In this document: in pieces, positions 38,801 through 53,100 of the stretch
How positions within the stretch are numbered: position 1 is the stretch's first letter
Layout: each line of letters opens with the position of its first letter
Origin: Takifugu bimaculatus
Taxonomy: Eukaryota > Chordata > Actinopteri > Tetraodontiformes > Tetraodontidae
Assembly: GCA_004026145.2 (NCBI GenBank)
Contig: CP034996.1
Span: 12,459,641 to 12,523,640 of the forward strand
Direction: 5' to 3'
DNA length: 64,000 bases
The notes under the pieces: model-generated
Database searches by the model: none
What the model was told of the DNA's origin: nothing
Seen by the model: only the letters and a program-made list of their open reading frames with translations
Position numbers and translations under genes: made by a program

Positions 38801-41800
38801 ACAGCAGTCGGTGAAGAGCGACTGTTGCTGCAGTTTTCTCTGAGCCACGGCCACTGTGATGTCATACCCTCAGAATTTCTCTGCAGATGTACGCAATCCA
38901 GTCCTCCTTAAGAGAGCTGCCCTTGGTGTTTTTCACAAGGTCGGTCACTGATCCTGCGCCACAGAACTCCATCACCAGCTAAACAAGACGACAAACACAA
39001 CAGGTGAATCGACGGACCGGATGAGCCTCACCACTGTGAAACATCAAACTGGGTACAGAGGTGACAAACCCAAAGCTGGTCGTCATGTCCTGGGGGACTC
39101 TTCTTGACAAAGGCACCGTAGTAAGTGGCTATGTTGCGATGGTGACTGTATTTCTTCAGCATGTTGATTTCAGCTTTGATCTCCTCTTCCTCCTCCTCCG
39201 TCACATCCATCACTTTGATGGCAGCCAGCTGGCCAGTCTTCACGTGACGGCCCTGGGTCAACAAATTGGGTCACTGTGATGGCGGTCTACAAAACCATTC
39301 CAGACCTGCGGTGCCATGCCTGAACTGTGTGTTTTGCAAATTAAGGGAGGCTCACATTTTTCAGACTGGATATATGCCGACATCAAAGTGAAATTTAAGA
39401 AACTGCAACCTCTCAACTGTGAAACCAATTCATGTATATTTTATTAGGAGCATTCATTCTAGTCTGGTCGGTTTTAAAGCAACTCATCACAATCCTCACC
39501 TTGTACACCTGTCCGTACGTCCCATTGCCCACAACCTCCACCAGCTCAAATATTCCTGCTGGATCCTAGGAGACACATTTAGGAGAGATTGACACATTAG
39601 TGCCACAGGTTAACCCACAGAGGACTTTCCTTTTCCAGTCTTATATAAAAGCAATATTGAATAGACTTATTTTTAATGCCGGAATGGAGGCCTCTTTTCA
39701 TTTTAGCCAGAAGTGATTTCTTACTGTTACTTAAGTGCTGAAATCCCCCGTTAACTATGTCTGGCAGACTGAAAATAACTGATGTTTTTCCTGTAATTTT
39801 TCTTCCAATCTCTGATTTAATCAGTGCAGTTCTTTACTTACCAAAGCAAATCCTTGCATTTTCATCAACCCATAGCACAAATCAGCCAAAGCAGAACACA
39901 TACTAAACATGTTCTGCTACTACTTTGAAGCTCATGCCAATTCAGATCTCACGTTTCCACATTACCCTTCTTGGCCAATCACTAACCACCCAAACATCTT
40001 TCCATATGGCACAAACAAACAAACGATATAATGAATGTAGATGTAGATATACAGAGGTAGGCTGACAAAACAGGACTTTTGGCCTCTTCCTGATTTGTTC
40101 ATTTTAAATTTAAATTCAATCAGACACTTCAATAATAACGAGGAGGCCGCTTGGACTCAATTATGCAACCCTCCTCCCATGGGAGACAGGGGAAAATGAC
40201 AAGCAGTTCCACTTTCCAGCGATTTCAATACGGCTTAAAGAAAATGTGTGGGTGGTGAGACTGCTGCTGTGGGTTTAGAATGTACAGTGTGACCTATCCT
40301 GCTTTCATCTCTATTCCAATGATGGGTTTTCTACCTTCAACACACGAATGATTCCTTAGAGACAAAGTGCATTTATATATGAAAGACTCGCTACTAAAAG
40401 TATAAAATGGCCACACATTTAATTTATATTGAAAGTGTTAACATTATGACAAACAAACGCGCCACATTTTGAAGCATGTTGCGTACAAGGACATAAAGGG
40501 GGATGGGGGTGTGTGTGACGTCAAGCAGGAGAATAAAGGTGTGAAGAGAATAATGTAATGACGTGGGTGGTATGGCAGGGGCGGTAGCTTCACCCACATC
40601 TAGTGCACAGAGTGGGATGAGAGGAATGAGATAATATAAGGGGAAGGGTACAGTTCTATTCGATGAGTGGAACAGTCCGTTCAAACAGGAAAGGGTTGGG
40701 AAAAAAAAACAAAAAAAACTGCACACCACCTACAAAACCCATTCTGTCCACCAATAGTTCTAATGCAGTTAGATTTGAGGAGAATGAACTCTAAAGACAC
40801 CGGTAATGCAGGACGCTGACTATACATTTTCTGCAGGGGGGTAAAGTTTGCAGAGACAGGATGCTTTGGCTATTTTACTTCAAAATCCACCATCATGCAG
40901 CTCCATTATATATACAGTAGCATTTTCAAATGTTTCATGTCACAAGAGAACCTTCACTAATCTGTGCAGCAGGAAGCACAAATTTATGATTTAAGACCTC
41001 AAATACTCTATATCACCCCTTATCACCCCTGGCCCATCCTGGGAACTATAGATGGGGGCATTTCCAGAGCACTGACAGTGACAGGAACCATTCACTGGGT
41101 GACAGGTCAATCCTGGTATTAGCAAAAATGCTAACTGGCAGCAACAGTATGAGATCTTCTCATTGTTGCATGGTAAATATCGTATCTGTTAGGATAGCCC
41201 CTTTGAAAATGGTGGATTATTATCTACAAAATATATCTTATATAAAATACATAGTAGGAAAATACATACTGGGAGTCGCATTTACATGCACTCATGAAAA
41301 ACCTTGGTGTACATGTTTCAGTACAATCATGAGATTTCATTGGAGTACGTTTAGAGGAAACCTTCCTGTTTCAAGCTGGTCTTGTCTCATTCATCATGGC
41401 AATGCCTAGTTTTAGCATCAGCTGTCCTAATGTGGGAGCTGAGACCCACAAAAACAGGCTGTTGTCCTCCCTGGAAATGCCCTTTATGTTCCTGTCCACT
41501 TGTGTTTTGACTGTGTGATCTCTGGTTTCTATATGGTTTTCTGAGCACATGCACAGAAGAATAAAATAAATCAGATTCCATGCATGCCCAAAGACATCAG
41601 AGTATTTGGGTTAAATCTTTTTAAAGCACAAAACCCGTCCTTATCACTGGTATTATTATTATTACAAGACTTTTTTGTTTTTTTACTTGTCACGGCAACA
41701 AAATAAAAACACAAGACTAAATTTCTTGGGCGTTTGATTTCCAAAGGATCGGTGCTACTTTCTTATCTGTATCCCACTTTATCATCATGGGATATTAAGG

Positions 41801-43603
41801 CATGACTTTTACAGTCAGTTGCTGTGGGTTCTAATGACCATAAATGAGGAATTCAGCAGATAATCATCGAGAACACTGATGGGTGGGGACTGCAGAAGCA
41901 TCAACAACAACATGCTTGTTGATTTGCACTGTTCAAAAGTTTCCCTTTGGAATCACCCCCTCTGTCTCCTAAAAGCCCAGGATGCCTACAGGACCAGGGA
42001 GGCTGTTGGGGTCAGATTAGTTCAAATCCGGTAAATGTCAACCCTGTGTGTCCAACGTGTGCTCGTACTCTGCAAACAGACATTCAGACAATGGAATGAC
42101 CCTGAAATGATTCATTTGATGGAAAAGTGACCCTGTTACCTGACTGTTCATCTGGGTTATCATTGTATTTCTCTGGGATTCAAAATTACTTACTCAAGTA
42201 ACTTGTAAAGGAACTCTAAACCTGTAGTCCTTTCAAGCTGCCAATTTATGTGCCTGCATTTAATGGATAAATACGTCAACCATTCCATCTAAATATATCC
42301 CCATTGATTTATTTCACACGTCAGAGTCATCACGAACAGAGGAAATACGGGTTGGTTAACAAAACCAACAGGTAACGGGTGATTCCTGGTTGGATAAGAA
42401 GTGAATGTGGCTGGACAGGAGGGAACAAGGATGAAAGACATTGTAAAAAGCTTATTGCTACTGTGAAGGAACCACCACCAGTAAATGCAGCTTTTTAAAG
42501 AACTGAGATTCTTTAAATTCTATCTCTGAGAATGAACAACAGAGACACTAACAACTCTCCAAAATGTTTCTGTGCTCAAGTATTACAACTATTTTTATTC
42601 CAATCAGAGGAGCCATTGTTTAGCTCAGACATTGACAGCGTGCAGGCCATTTCTCTGGCTGTTCCACTGATCAACAGGTGGTGTAAAATGATAAGGATTA
42701 TGATAAGAACGCGCATGATGTTGGTAAATAAGACTTAACTCTTATCTAGCCAATTCCAAAAATATAATAATAATACATTTGTGTTTGGAGCACTTCACCC
42801 ATGAGGAATTGCAACAGAAACATCCGACAGACAATTGGAGTTAAGATAAACCTGCATTAAGAATTTCATTTTCCAACAGTTCGCATTGGTCAGGGAACGA
42901 CTGGACACCTCTCAAACACTCTGCATCCACTGGCTGAGAACAGGATCCCCAACCTGTTTCCATCCCATGAATACAGTCAATTGTTTGGAGTGGAATGCAC
43001 AGCCAAGGCTCCACTATCAGTATCTGACCCCATGCTCATGCTCCGGGAGGTGCCCAGTGCATTCGGCTGAATTGTTGTGGACATTTGCATCACTTTATCT
43101 CGTTAAAATATTTTAAATAGATGTTTCCCTGTCTCGTTGGCACCGACAGCTGTGAACGACAACATCTGGCCATAGACAGCGAAAGCAATGTGTCACAATT
43201 TTAACACTTGATTATTTCCCCCCTATTGTTTTCTTTTTCTAAAGGCATTTGAAAACACCACAGGTTCTATTTTTATTTTTGCAATATCTGAAATCAAATG
43301 CAAAAAAAGAACAAAAAGGGTCAACTTCTGCCTCAGAAATAAGGACAAGTAAGTTTTTGGAACATAAATAAAAATCTCCCTTGAATAACCAGCTGATTCC
43401 TTTAGAGATGGCAGGCCAGGGGCGGTTTATCTCACCCCAACTTAGTTGCGTTGGTGTTTAATAGCCGTGGTCATGTCACAGACCGTCTCCTTTATGCACC
43501 AACGTGTGATGGATCCATTTAAGCACAATCGTGTGTTTCTACTCACCCTCAGAGCAGCGAGGTCGATGTCATCCAGGCTTCGTGTGGGGGCGTTTTCAGT
43601 CAT
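26419..43603 (-). CDS. mink1: Misshapen-like kinase 1 (GCK-IV Ste20-type MAP4K), two apparent frameshifts
   Basis: A Ser/Thr kinase acting upstream of JNK and in Rap2/cytoskeletal signalling. Coding exons: 43603-43547, 39565-39500, 39252-39070, 38978-38868, 38781-38691, 38589-38459, 38384-38330, 36933-36855, 36372-36197, 36102-36033, 35957-35747, 34751-34644, 34122-34036, 33195-33022, 32926-32759, 32486-32220, 32014-31935, 31839-31736, 31643-31552, 30626-30475, 30024-29907, 29062-28946, 28750-28639, 28461-28311, 28134-27991, 27810-27676, 27551-27450, 27367-27218, 26959-26800, 26716-26577, 26502-26419. About 1290 aa, human 1332. Kinase domain at residues 20-290: GNGTYGQVYKG loop, AAIKVMD lysine, VIHRDIKGQN, VDFGVSAQ, GTPYWMAPE. 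A Glu/Gln-rich coiled coil spans about 340-530, then a Pro/Ser linker and a C-terminal citron-homology domain from about 960. The ending NRNCIMNW separates mink1 from tnik and map4k4. One surplus base at 28321 and one at 27489/27490 break the frame; splice phases on both sides require their removal. Confidence 0.95.
29782..29891 (+). repeat. Long (CA)n tract, (TG)n in the mink1 transcript
   Basis: About 110 bp of CA with CAGA interruptions. On the mink1 strand it starts 15 nt inside the intron after the donor of exon 30024-29907. Confidence 0.95.
39566..43546 (-). other. mink1: mink1 intron 1
   Basis: The first coding intron is 4 kb, the longest in the gene. I found no exon, RNA gene or mobile element in it, only AT-rich sequence with several homopolymer runs. 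Confidence 0.6.
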
Positions 43604-44500
43604 AGCTGCTTGAAACTTGAAAGCTAACAAGTTAGCCTGCTCGCAAGTGCTGGAAGCCGCTAATACGACGAATTGGCTGCGTTGGTATCCCGAAAGTGTT
43701 GCGGAACGACTTAGATGAGGCAACACATCGCAGATTTCGACGCACCCAGCTTGGCTAGCTCACGGCAACTCTGGCCGAGGGTTGTGCCGTCCGCGGTTAT
43801 TTCCCCAGAAATGCCCCCCGGCGATGCAAGATTACAGCGCCTTTAACTCGAATGAAGAGATTTTCCTTCTTTTAAACAAATCTACAGCGTCGTTCTGAAA
43901 GGTTTTCAACGCGATACACCTCCACTGTTGCTGAACACCTTGCTGCGTTCATTTTGACAAGACGACGCGTCTTTGCCGCTGTACAACATCGCAGCTAATT
44001 TGCCCAAATACACACACACACACAAAAAAGGTTGCCGAAAACTATTGGAAATATATGATTTGCCGCTGAAAAGATTCCTTGTGACGCTTGCCAAGTATGA
44101 AAATGGGGTTTGCTGCGCAGCAACGCGGCGGTTGTTTTTTTTAAGGAAAACGCAACGTCTTGATGTGATGGCGTCCGGATCCGTCCGCACCGCACCAGAA
44201 CCGCCTGTCAAGCTGTCACTGTCCGCCTTAAAAATGCTCACAAAATAATTCCAAACGACAGGTGTGTCTGTGTGTGTGTGGGGCGGGGGGGTGCGTTAAC
44301 AGCCTCGCCCGGAACACGATTCAGTGCGTCTGCAGTTAGCAAACTTGTTAAGACGACTTAAAGTCCGCCAGTGTTCGGTCACTTAAACGCCGAGTCAGGT
44401 GCGCGTGATTAATCGACATTAAATGTCTTGCTAATGCGGCTAAGCTAACAGGCTGAACATTCTTTTTTTTTTTTCTTCCCCCAGAATCAACTTTCCGTCT
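43604..44500 (-). promoter_or_regulatory. mink1: mink1 5'UTR and CpG-rich promoter region
   Basis: CpG density rises sharply from about 43,560 to 44,900 compared with the AT-rich flanks, directly upstream of the mink1 ATG at 43603. The minus-strand reading frame is open upstream of the ATG to 43726, so no in-frame stop fixes the start. MTENAPTRSLDDIDL aligns with the start of mammalian MINK1. The transcription start is not determinable by eye. Confidence 0.5.
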
Positions 44501-47175
44501 TCATCCATTTTCCGTGTTGACAGTCGTGCCCAGTACTGCCAACCTCCCTGGGAAAACAGGCAGGCTCTATGTTCTCACCGGCCGCCGTAATACTTGGAAA
44601 CCGGAGCCCTCCGCTACAGTCAAGCGTCGCTTTCGTTCGTCAGCGTCCAGATTCGGCGGGGTGGGGGGGGGGCAACTTTGTACTTCAAATCCGACGCAGT
44701 AGACGCGACGCAATTCCAAACTGCAGCTAAGCGCCAAACTTGTTATTTCGCCATGTTTTGCTCCTCAAGTCTTTCCTCCCACTCCCAGGCTTGTCTTGCG
44801 GGGTCGTGTTAACGATTGGCTGCGCGCGAGCCTCCTCAAGTGTTTTCGCCTCGCGAACATCTACGGTGCTTCGCCAGGGACAAAAACCTACCTGAGAGCC
44901 GCAGGAAAAAAAAGTCGACCTACGCAAAGACTCCAGCTGAGGTCATCCCGCAAAACCACTCAAATCAATGCGGGAGCAATGGAGTTGCAGACGGATCATC
45001 ACAAACCACACGTTTTTTTCCCCGTGTTCGTCCACTATGGCACCAATTATAATAAGATGGTTTATAAATTTAAATTCAACTCGCATGTAATGTGTACTGG
45101 AATTGCTGCAAAGATAAATAAGTAGGATGTCACCGTAACTATTACAGTAAAACGTACACATTGCACCATCATAATCTGGAGTTTGACCTCGACTTTCAAA
45201 TCCAGCCATGTAAAGAAAGTGGACAAGAAACATTATAGTTTAAAAATACCATGAAATGTTTATTGAAGGAATAAAAAAGTAATATACCTTGAAATTCATT
45301 TATTATTATTATCATTGTACCCCTGAGTGTTAGATGAAAACAATGGGCAGATTTAATAGGCAGATTTGCATAAATAAATTCACAATGATTAGAAGGCAGT
45401 AGTAGTAAACAAAATGCTAATTGTGATAATGCTGGTGAAAACTTTAGTAACTTATATTCCAGGAAAAATAAGATTCCTGACAGAAACAATCTAATGTCAC
45501 TTCTTAGAACATCAAAGATGTCTGTGCTTCAAGATCTCCAGTCAAGACAACCATATTTTGCTGTAAGGCAGCTTGAATTGTGCAAATGCTTATAGTGGTT
45601 TATAAATGTATAAGACAGGAATGTGTGAAGAGTGCTGAAGGTAGCAATGTGTTACTAGCTAATCTGTGAAAGGTGCTCCAAGTCATCAACATTGCATTTA
45701 CACAGGACACTTGTGTATCATCTGCTGTGTAATCGTGTTGAAAAGTCTACAAAGCATTCTGCAGATTTACTGTCTCTGTCAAAGGTTAGACAAAGGACTA
45801 CCTTATATTAATGCCATGTTCATCAATTAGTTATACATTGTCAATGTGTAAGGCTCTTTAAAATGCATTGTAAAAAAACATGGAATACATGAAAAATGAT
45901 GCAAAGAATCTAAACACTATTGAGATTATACACCATGCAGACTTGGTAAGTGCTGACCGTCTACCTCTCTCCTTAATCTTATGGCACATATGCAGTTTAT
46001 AGAGACATTGAGAGAATTTGGCATAACTTGGTAATTACTAGATCATCAAATATGTAGATAGTAACATTGATTTACCCAAAAGTTCATTCCAAGGTAGTAA
46101 AATATCCTCACTTTTCCACCACACTGGTTATTTTTTTGTTTAGCTATAAAATGATTTTTTTAGTAGGCAAAATACAGTTTCAGTAAAAATAAACGACATA
46201 CTTCTAAGGAACCGGCACGTCTACTACATAGACACTGGACAACACACAAGCTACATGTAAAGCTCCTAAATAATGACATAATAATCTCCTCTCGTAGTAG
46301 ACATGGAAGCCATTTTAGTGGAACTAGAAAATTAATAATAGTCAAACATTGAGCACCTCTGATTCTACCAGCTTTGTCTATGCAAACTAATAAATGCTCT
46401 AATCTTGATCTGAAAGATTTTTAGTCACTTGGCTTAACAATGATTACAAGTACTAATTAAATCAAAAGTGCTATTTCTGTCTCTTTTGACCCTCAGTTGT
46501 TCCCAAAATTCCCCAAATGACTTTGCTTATGCAGAATCTGTCACTTCTCTATCACGATGCTGCTCATTTTTCAGCTTGTCATCCTAAATTAGTATGTTAT
46601 CCCTCTCACAGGAGCCCTCCCTACTCTGCTCCCTCCAGTCTTTATTTCAGCAACAATCCAGTCGTCTCTTTATATCTGTCTCCATAACAACCACAAATGT
46701 TCTGACAGATTTGCTGGCACTGCAGTGAGAGGTGAAGCCTCATAGGGGGAGAGGGAGAGCGAGAATGAGAGAGAAGACAACCACCCACTGAAAAAAAAAA
46801 AAATCCCAGGACCAATAACTGTACACTATGTTCCCAGATCATGTGATGTGCTCGATTTCTAATATAACCTCACAACTCCCTCCTGAGTCATACGTCCATT
46901 TTGTTTGCAGACGCCATCATGATCAAACTGGTCGGCACATACTCATATTCCATCTTTAAAAATCGACCTATCATCCTAACTGACTGAATTCTGACTAAAA
47001 AAAACAAAACAAGAACAACAATCATTACCTAATTAGTTGCGTTAACCTAATCTTTTTCCAGCTAGCGCTGTAACTGCATCAGTGCAGTGTTAAGGTGGGC
47101 TCTGACTACAGGAAGAATCAGCCTGTGCAGCAGCTCTACAGTGTTTATAGTGGTCTAGTCAGGGCTGAGCAGTGT
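44501..47175. other. mink1 upstream DNA and pld2 3'UTR
   Basis: The first 400 bp are still CpG-rich and may be upstream promoter sequence. From about 45,100 the DNA is AT-rich without recognisable genes. Minus-strand AATAAA candidates for pld2 lie at 46646-46641 and near 45,250, giving a 3'UTR of about 0.5 or 1.9 kb. Confidence 0.45.
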
Positions 47176-50100
47176 TTATGTCCACAGCCCAACGGGGGCC
47201 ATGCCTTCCTTGGTGTTCAGCGGAGGCAGCAAGTTCTCCTCACACAGGAACTTCAGGGGGAAGTGGACCAGCAGCCCTCGGACGGCCTTCAGCTCCTCTC
47301 TGGCCTGGTCAGGGTCTGTGTCACAGAGGCGCTCCTGGGCAGTGTACTCCTTCAACTCCTGCGTGTTGTGCACGGTGTCATGGGGCAGGCATTTGAATAC
47401 CTGGTTGTGGGATATCACAGTGAATCTACAGGTCTACTTAAATAACATAAACCAGTACTTCAACAGTAATGATGTCACAAACAGTGCTTCTTTGCTCTGA
47501 CTTCTACCTTGTCATAGATGGAGGCGTTTAAAATAGCACTTGCATTCCAGTTCACGAAAAAGAACTCATCGCTGATTGGATCATCGACACTGATACTTGG
47601 GTCTGACTTGGACCCAACAAGGACACTAAAAATGAAAATAGGTATCAGATCACATTAACTGATCACAAAATATCAGCGTTAGCTGAGATTGATTTTTTTG
47701 TGTGGTAAAAATGCATCACAATTCAAAAGCATAGCAGCAAATGTGTGTATGTTGCCTTGGATTATTTCCTGACCTGAAACACTCTTTGCGCAGAGCCAGT
47801 GTGAGGGGCCCTGCCTGGTACTCCTGCCCTCCCATGATGGATGGCACTCGCTCTTCATCTTCCACAAATACTGCCATCTCGCTGTCTCTGTTGCCCAGCA
47901 TGCTGCGGTCATTGATGTTAGCTGAACCTGGAACACATATGGCAAACATCGACCATCATTTACAGGCATCCTTTGTCAAACTAAAATCACCACATGAAGC
48001 ACCTACTTGCATGTACGTTACTGTTATATACTGTTAATATTCCAGGCTGCAGATTAAAATAAGGATTAAAGAGGTAAAAGACGACTCAAGGTGACCCACC
48101 AATGATATAGCAACGGTCGTCAGCAATGAGGGTTTTGCTGTGTACATAGATGAGCTCTGTGACAAGAGACCCGGAGAGTTGCGCATGTGTTCTCAGGCCA
48201 CACACTGTGATGTATTCTGTCCATTTGTCCTCAACTGGCAGGAGAAACATTGGTTCATAGACATAAAAAGACCAACGATTTTGAAAGGATGAATGACATA
48301 TATCAACAGTGTCTTTAATTATAGAAAAACTATTGACTGATTATTAAAATGAATGCAGATGCAAGAAAATTACCTTCCCTCAGTCTTGAAAGGATGGAAT
48401 GTTCTCCTCTGCACAAGGTTCTGGGATATCGAAAGCATCAAATGTGTCAACAAATTATATTGTAATACATCACAAAATGGTACAATAATAATGGTACAAT
48501 ATTCATGTTTAACAGTCTTCAGTGACGCCCACTTGTTGGACTATAACCTTAAAAATATTGATTTAACATACTAGTAGTAATGTGATAAAGAACAGTCAAA
48601 AATACTGTAGGTAAATTAGGACAGTGTTAATAAATGTAATGACAACCAACAGTGAAAATGTATGACAGAAATATCAAAGCATGGGAATTAATTGGTTTGA
48701 ATGAATATGAATATGACAGAAGTTGCAAAAAATCGGCTACATTTTCATGATGAAAAAACCTGTTTGAACCGTAAAAAAGTGTTTTTAATTCTCTCAGTTG
48801 CTGTTTTTGAGCTGGTCCGTAAAGGGAAATGAGAATGGAAGCAAGTCCTTCACCTGTACGTGAAGTGCAGTATCGCTTTGATAGCGTTTCCACCCCCTTC
48901 ACTGATGTCTCCCTCAAACCCAGGAAGCAGAGGAATCACCACAAACACTCGGTATTTCTTCTGCTCTCTGCAACAAGATACAATATAAACAAGTATTGTC
49001 TATAAACGTGATCTACACACACATTTTTGCGTGAAGAGTCAAAACTGTACAGGTAAAGGTATTAAATCTTTGCTGGTCGCAGACCTGTGTGCACGCAAGA
49101 TTCGATTTACGATTGCATCACCAATTTCATTATATACGGTCTTCTCATCGGCACAGCTGATGAAGAACTGGTTCTGAGGGCAGAGGACAGAGCAGATGGT
49201 GGCTCAGCATGAGGTCCTAGCTGGGGGAAAAGGTGACAGGTGTCTGGCCAAGAAGGGCCTGAGCTCTGGCTGCATTCACTTTCATTCCTTTTTTGGTGTA
49301 AAAATATTTCAAGGTCACAGGGACTTTTTTGCCATGTTTTGTCCTGTAATTGTTTCATGACCACTTGAAAGCGTTACCTCTATGTAGATGAAGTGCTCAC
49401 TGTTCTCGATGGTGTGGATATAAGCCTTGAGAATTGAGTTCTCACAGGTTCCAGTTGACCAACGATCAGCAGAGCGCAAAACCTGAAAATAATATAGTAT
49501 TATTATTATGTCATATTTTAACATTATAATATTTGTTGCTGTCATTTATGTGATATTATTTTTTAAATCACAAGAAACTATGCTGCAATTTAACTTTTAC
49601 ATAGCTTTTAACTTATGTTTATGCAGTGATTCTCTGTAAAATTAAATTAAAAATACTGACAAAAAACTGAATTACATCTGTTGAACACCAAATATCCGGA
49701 AACATCATGAACCATTTTCAGAGAATATTGTCACAAAATTAAGAGCCCAGTTAAGCACATGAATTCAAGGCACTTTTAAGAGACTTAACTCTTTTAAATG
49801 CAGCTGTATTATGTACTTGATAACAAAAAATATGAAATGGCAGCAGGGACACTCTGTAAACTTTGTAGCTCTGACAAAGAATCTGTAAAGGGAGGCCCTG
49901 AAACCTAAATAAGGGATTAAAGTCTAAGGAGCAAAGTTATAGCATAATAGAACACAAGGATATGGTTACAGGCCACCACCCAGTAAAAAATACGAGTTAT
50001 GAACTGATATACATGTGAGAAGATCAAATGTATCACGACAACTCATGATTCCAATAATTCCCACAACTCTTACTTTGCAGTGAGGGGAACTACCTTTACC

Positions 50101-53100
50101 GCATAAGAGAACATTTAATCCACACTGGATCTTCTGAAAATAAGATAGAATGTGTCGTGGCAAAAACAAATGCAGCAACTTTAGGTATTTTGGAAGCTGC
50201 AGTCATGATCAGGTAGAAAAGACAAACTATCACATGCAGCTGAGTGAAATTCAGGGCTTTAAAATCAGGCCAAAAAGCAATTCTGCATTGGATTGAAATA
50301 TGTGAAATCCACTAGTCTCCTGGTGTTTAATGTCATCCTGAGACTGCTTTTAAACTAGAACACTCAGCCAAGCTCAGCAGAAATCTGCCAATAATCACAC
50401 GGACAAGAAACCCCAGTGGGTGTAAAGACCACCGTGATATATACAACATGATATATTTAATATTTAGGCATGAGCGTACACGATCGTCTTTTATGTAAAA
50501 ATGAGCATCGACCACATTTCAGATGCGTGTTGGAAGTAAAATACTTCCTCTTGTCTCTCTCTCTGTCTTTGGCAAAGCACTTGTTTTCTCAGCCTTTACT
50601 GAAGAGATTAAAACAGTTGGAAGTGAGTTATTCCTCTGTGGGCTCTACTCTTGTTGTGCCATCTGTTATACTACTAACACACAGGCTGCACTACACACGC
50701 CACAGCATTGTCTCTGCTGGACTAGGAACCCATCTGACTCAAGGAGATCTCACAAATTGAGCAGAGCCCGTTAGAGTAAAAGCAATTTTAGGATTTTGAT
50801 CTTTGATGAAGGATATTAGTGGTTACATCAGTCTATATTACCAAAAGAAAATCTATAAACTAGGACATATTTAAATGGCAAACACACTTCTACTATTGCA
50901 TATGCGGTATAGGATTTCTGGCCGTCTCGAGCAGGAAGACTCTGTTCTCTTCAGTATTTGTTGAGCCTGTTTTGCACCTGGCTGTTGTTCTTTTGCAAAA
51001 CTACCACCCACAGAGTTTGGAGCCAAAGCCTGATTGATCTGAAACACTATTGTAACATCATGTGGGCACAGCCAGTATAAGAAGCTGTAGGTATGTGTGA
51101 TATAAAGGTCCACATGTCACATTTGACAGCATTCAGGGTTTCATGGATAGCAAAATTGAAGCAGTAAAGGTAAGGTAGTGAGTTTCCATTTCCTGTTACA
51201 TATATCCATCTGTTTTCCTGCTTAAAATGCAATTTCATTTTGACAAAATTATGACCTGGACTTTGCTGAATACATAATTACCTGCACTCTGGCCTTTTTG
51301 GACCCAGGTACAGTGAACGAGAGCAAGTCAGCTGTACACTGAGACTTGGGGAGAAGGTAAGGATAGAAATCATCCTTGTACTTAATTTTGAAGATCTAAA
51401 AAAGACAAAAAAGGGAAAAGGATGATGGGTGTGTCCTTCAGCAGAAATATTAGACTTGAAAAGCGTTTAAGAAACAAAGGCACTAAAAACGTATCTTCAA
51501 ATCTCAAATGAGCAATGAAAAACATGCAATTTCGATTGTAAAGGTGATTCCAAAATACTGGACAGACGCTACACTGACATTCAAAATAAGAAACTATGAA
51601 AACAAATGCAGGAATATCTGTTTTTTTAAATCTCCGCCTGACCTTGGTGAAGTTCCATCTCTGAATGAAGTGGCGGGCCACGTCTCTGGCAGCTTTGCCA
51701 TGTACGGCAGCAGATAAATCACGCCACGGCATGCGAGGAACCTTAGCACGGTCAATGTTATCTTGTAAGGGGGAAAAAAAGAGAAAAGACTTTGACCCTG
51801 GTGCGCAGAGACTTTGAGAGCTACTGTTAGAGAACACAAGTGACAGGAGCAATAAATAGAGTATATAGTATATAGACAACAATGAAATATGTTCTTTAGT
51901 GTGGTTACTGAAAACTCACGAGACATAACAGTAAATAAACTGAATCTGTTTATTTGTATAAAAGTGTAGGTATGTGTAAGGCCATTGTAGCAGAGTGTGA
52001 AGGAATACTGGGTGGTGATACCTCAAACTAGCACTGAGCATTACAATGATGTTATTTTGTTTCAGGATAGATGATATACCTTCAAATGGTCTATCCAGTT
52101 GGACCCAGTCCTTCCTGATAAAGTTGCTGTAGTCTTTTCCAAGCCACAGTTTACTGTTACCTATCAGGTCAAGTGGATCCTCTTTGTCCTGGTTATTGGT
52201 TTCAGATGGTTCTGGATGAGCCGTTGCAGCAGTGTCCTGTTCAGGTAAAGGCTCAGTGTGTCATATCACCCTTTCAATAAATACCCATGAACACAAACAT
52301 GTTTTTTCAGTCTAAAGAGATGCAATTAAATATTCTTACTACTGTATCTCCTTCAGGCTCCTCTTTGGTCACCCCTTCCGGTGGCAAACCCAGGTCAGTT
52401 AATCTGTACTCGAAGTCATCCCACCTCCCGAATGCCAGGTCAATGCCCCCAACAAAGGCCACCGTTTGGTCAATGGCCACCATCTTTTCATGGTGAGCCC
52501 ACAAGATCACCACAGAGGAAACATGATCTGGGTGTCGCATTACCTGAAGGACAGAAGAAATGAAAATGACGGGCTGTCTTCATTGTGCGGCTCCTTGCAT
52601 ATAATTGTCCACAGACCTTGATGTTGGGATGCATATTCATTAGTGTTCTCTTGCTGTGCTCGCTATTGATGCCGAGCGCCAGCTCCACCTCCTTGTAGAG
52701 CAGGATGCACACTTTGATTCCTTGTTCCTGTGCGAAACAGTTCAAAGCAAAACAACGACGTGTAATAACAATCAACAGGACAGTAAAATGGAATTCAAGA
52801 AACATAAAAAGAAATTACAGCTTTGCGTTTGAGTATCGTATCTAAGCGCCAGTAGTTGTCAGTTGCCGGCCTCTTCAGGAACACTTCGGGGCTAAGCCTA
52901 AAGAAAAGACAGGTGAAATAAAACAGGTAGCACAGCATCATTAGCTGACAAATACTGTTTTTAAAAACAAGAAGTGCACAAGTGTGTAAAATGTAAAATT
53001 AACCAATTGCTAAAACTATGCTTCATTTAATATTCTGTTTCCAGCATCTAGAATCATTTTTTACACTATTTAAAATCAACATTTTGAATGGCAAGGTAAT

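Noticed and set aside
42000..42040. Possible tRNA B-box (agttcaaatcc) in mink1 intron 1
   Set aside because: There is no matching A-box at the right distance and no cloverleaf pairing by eye.
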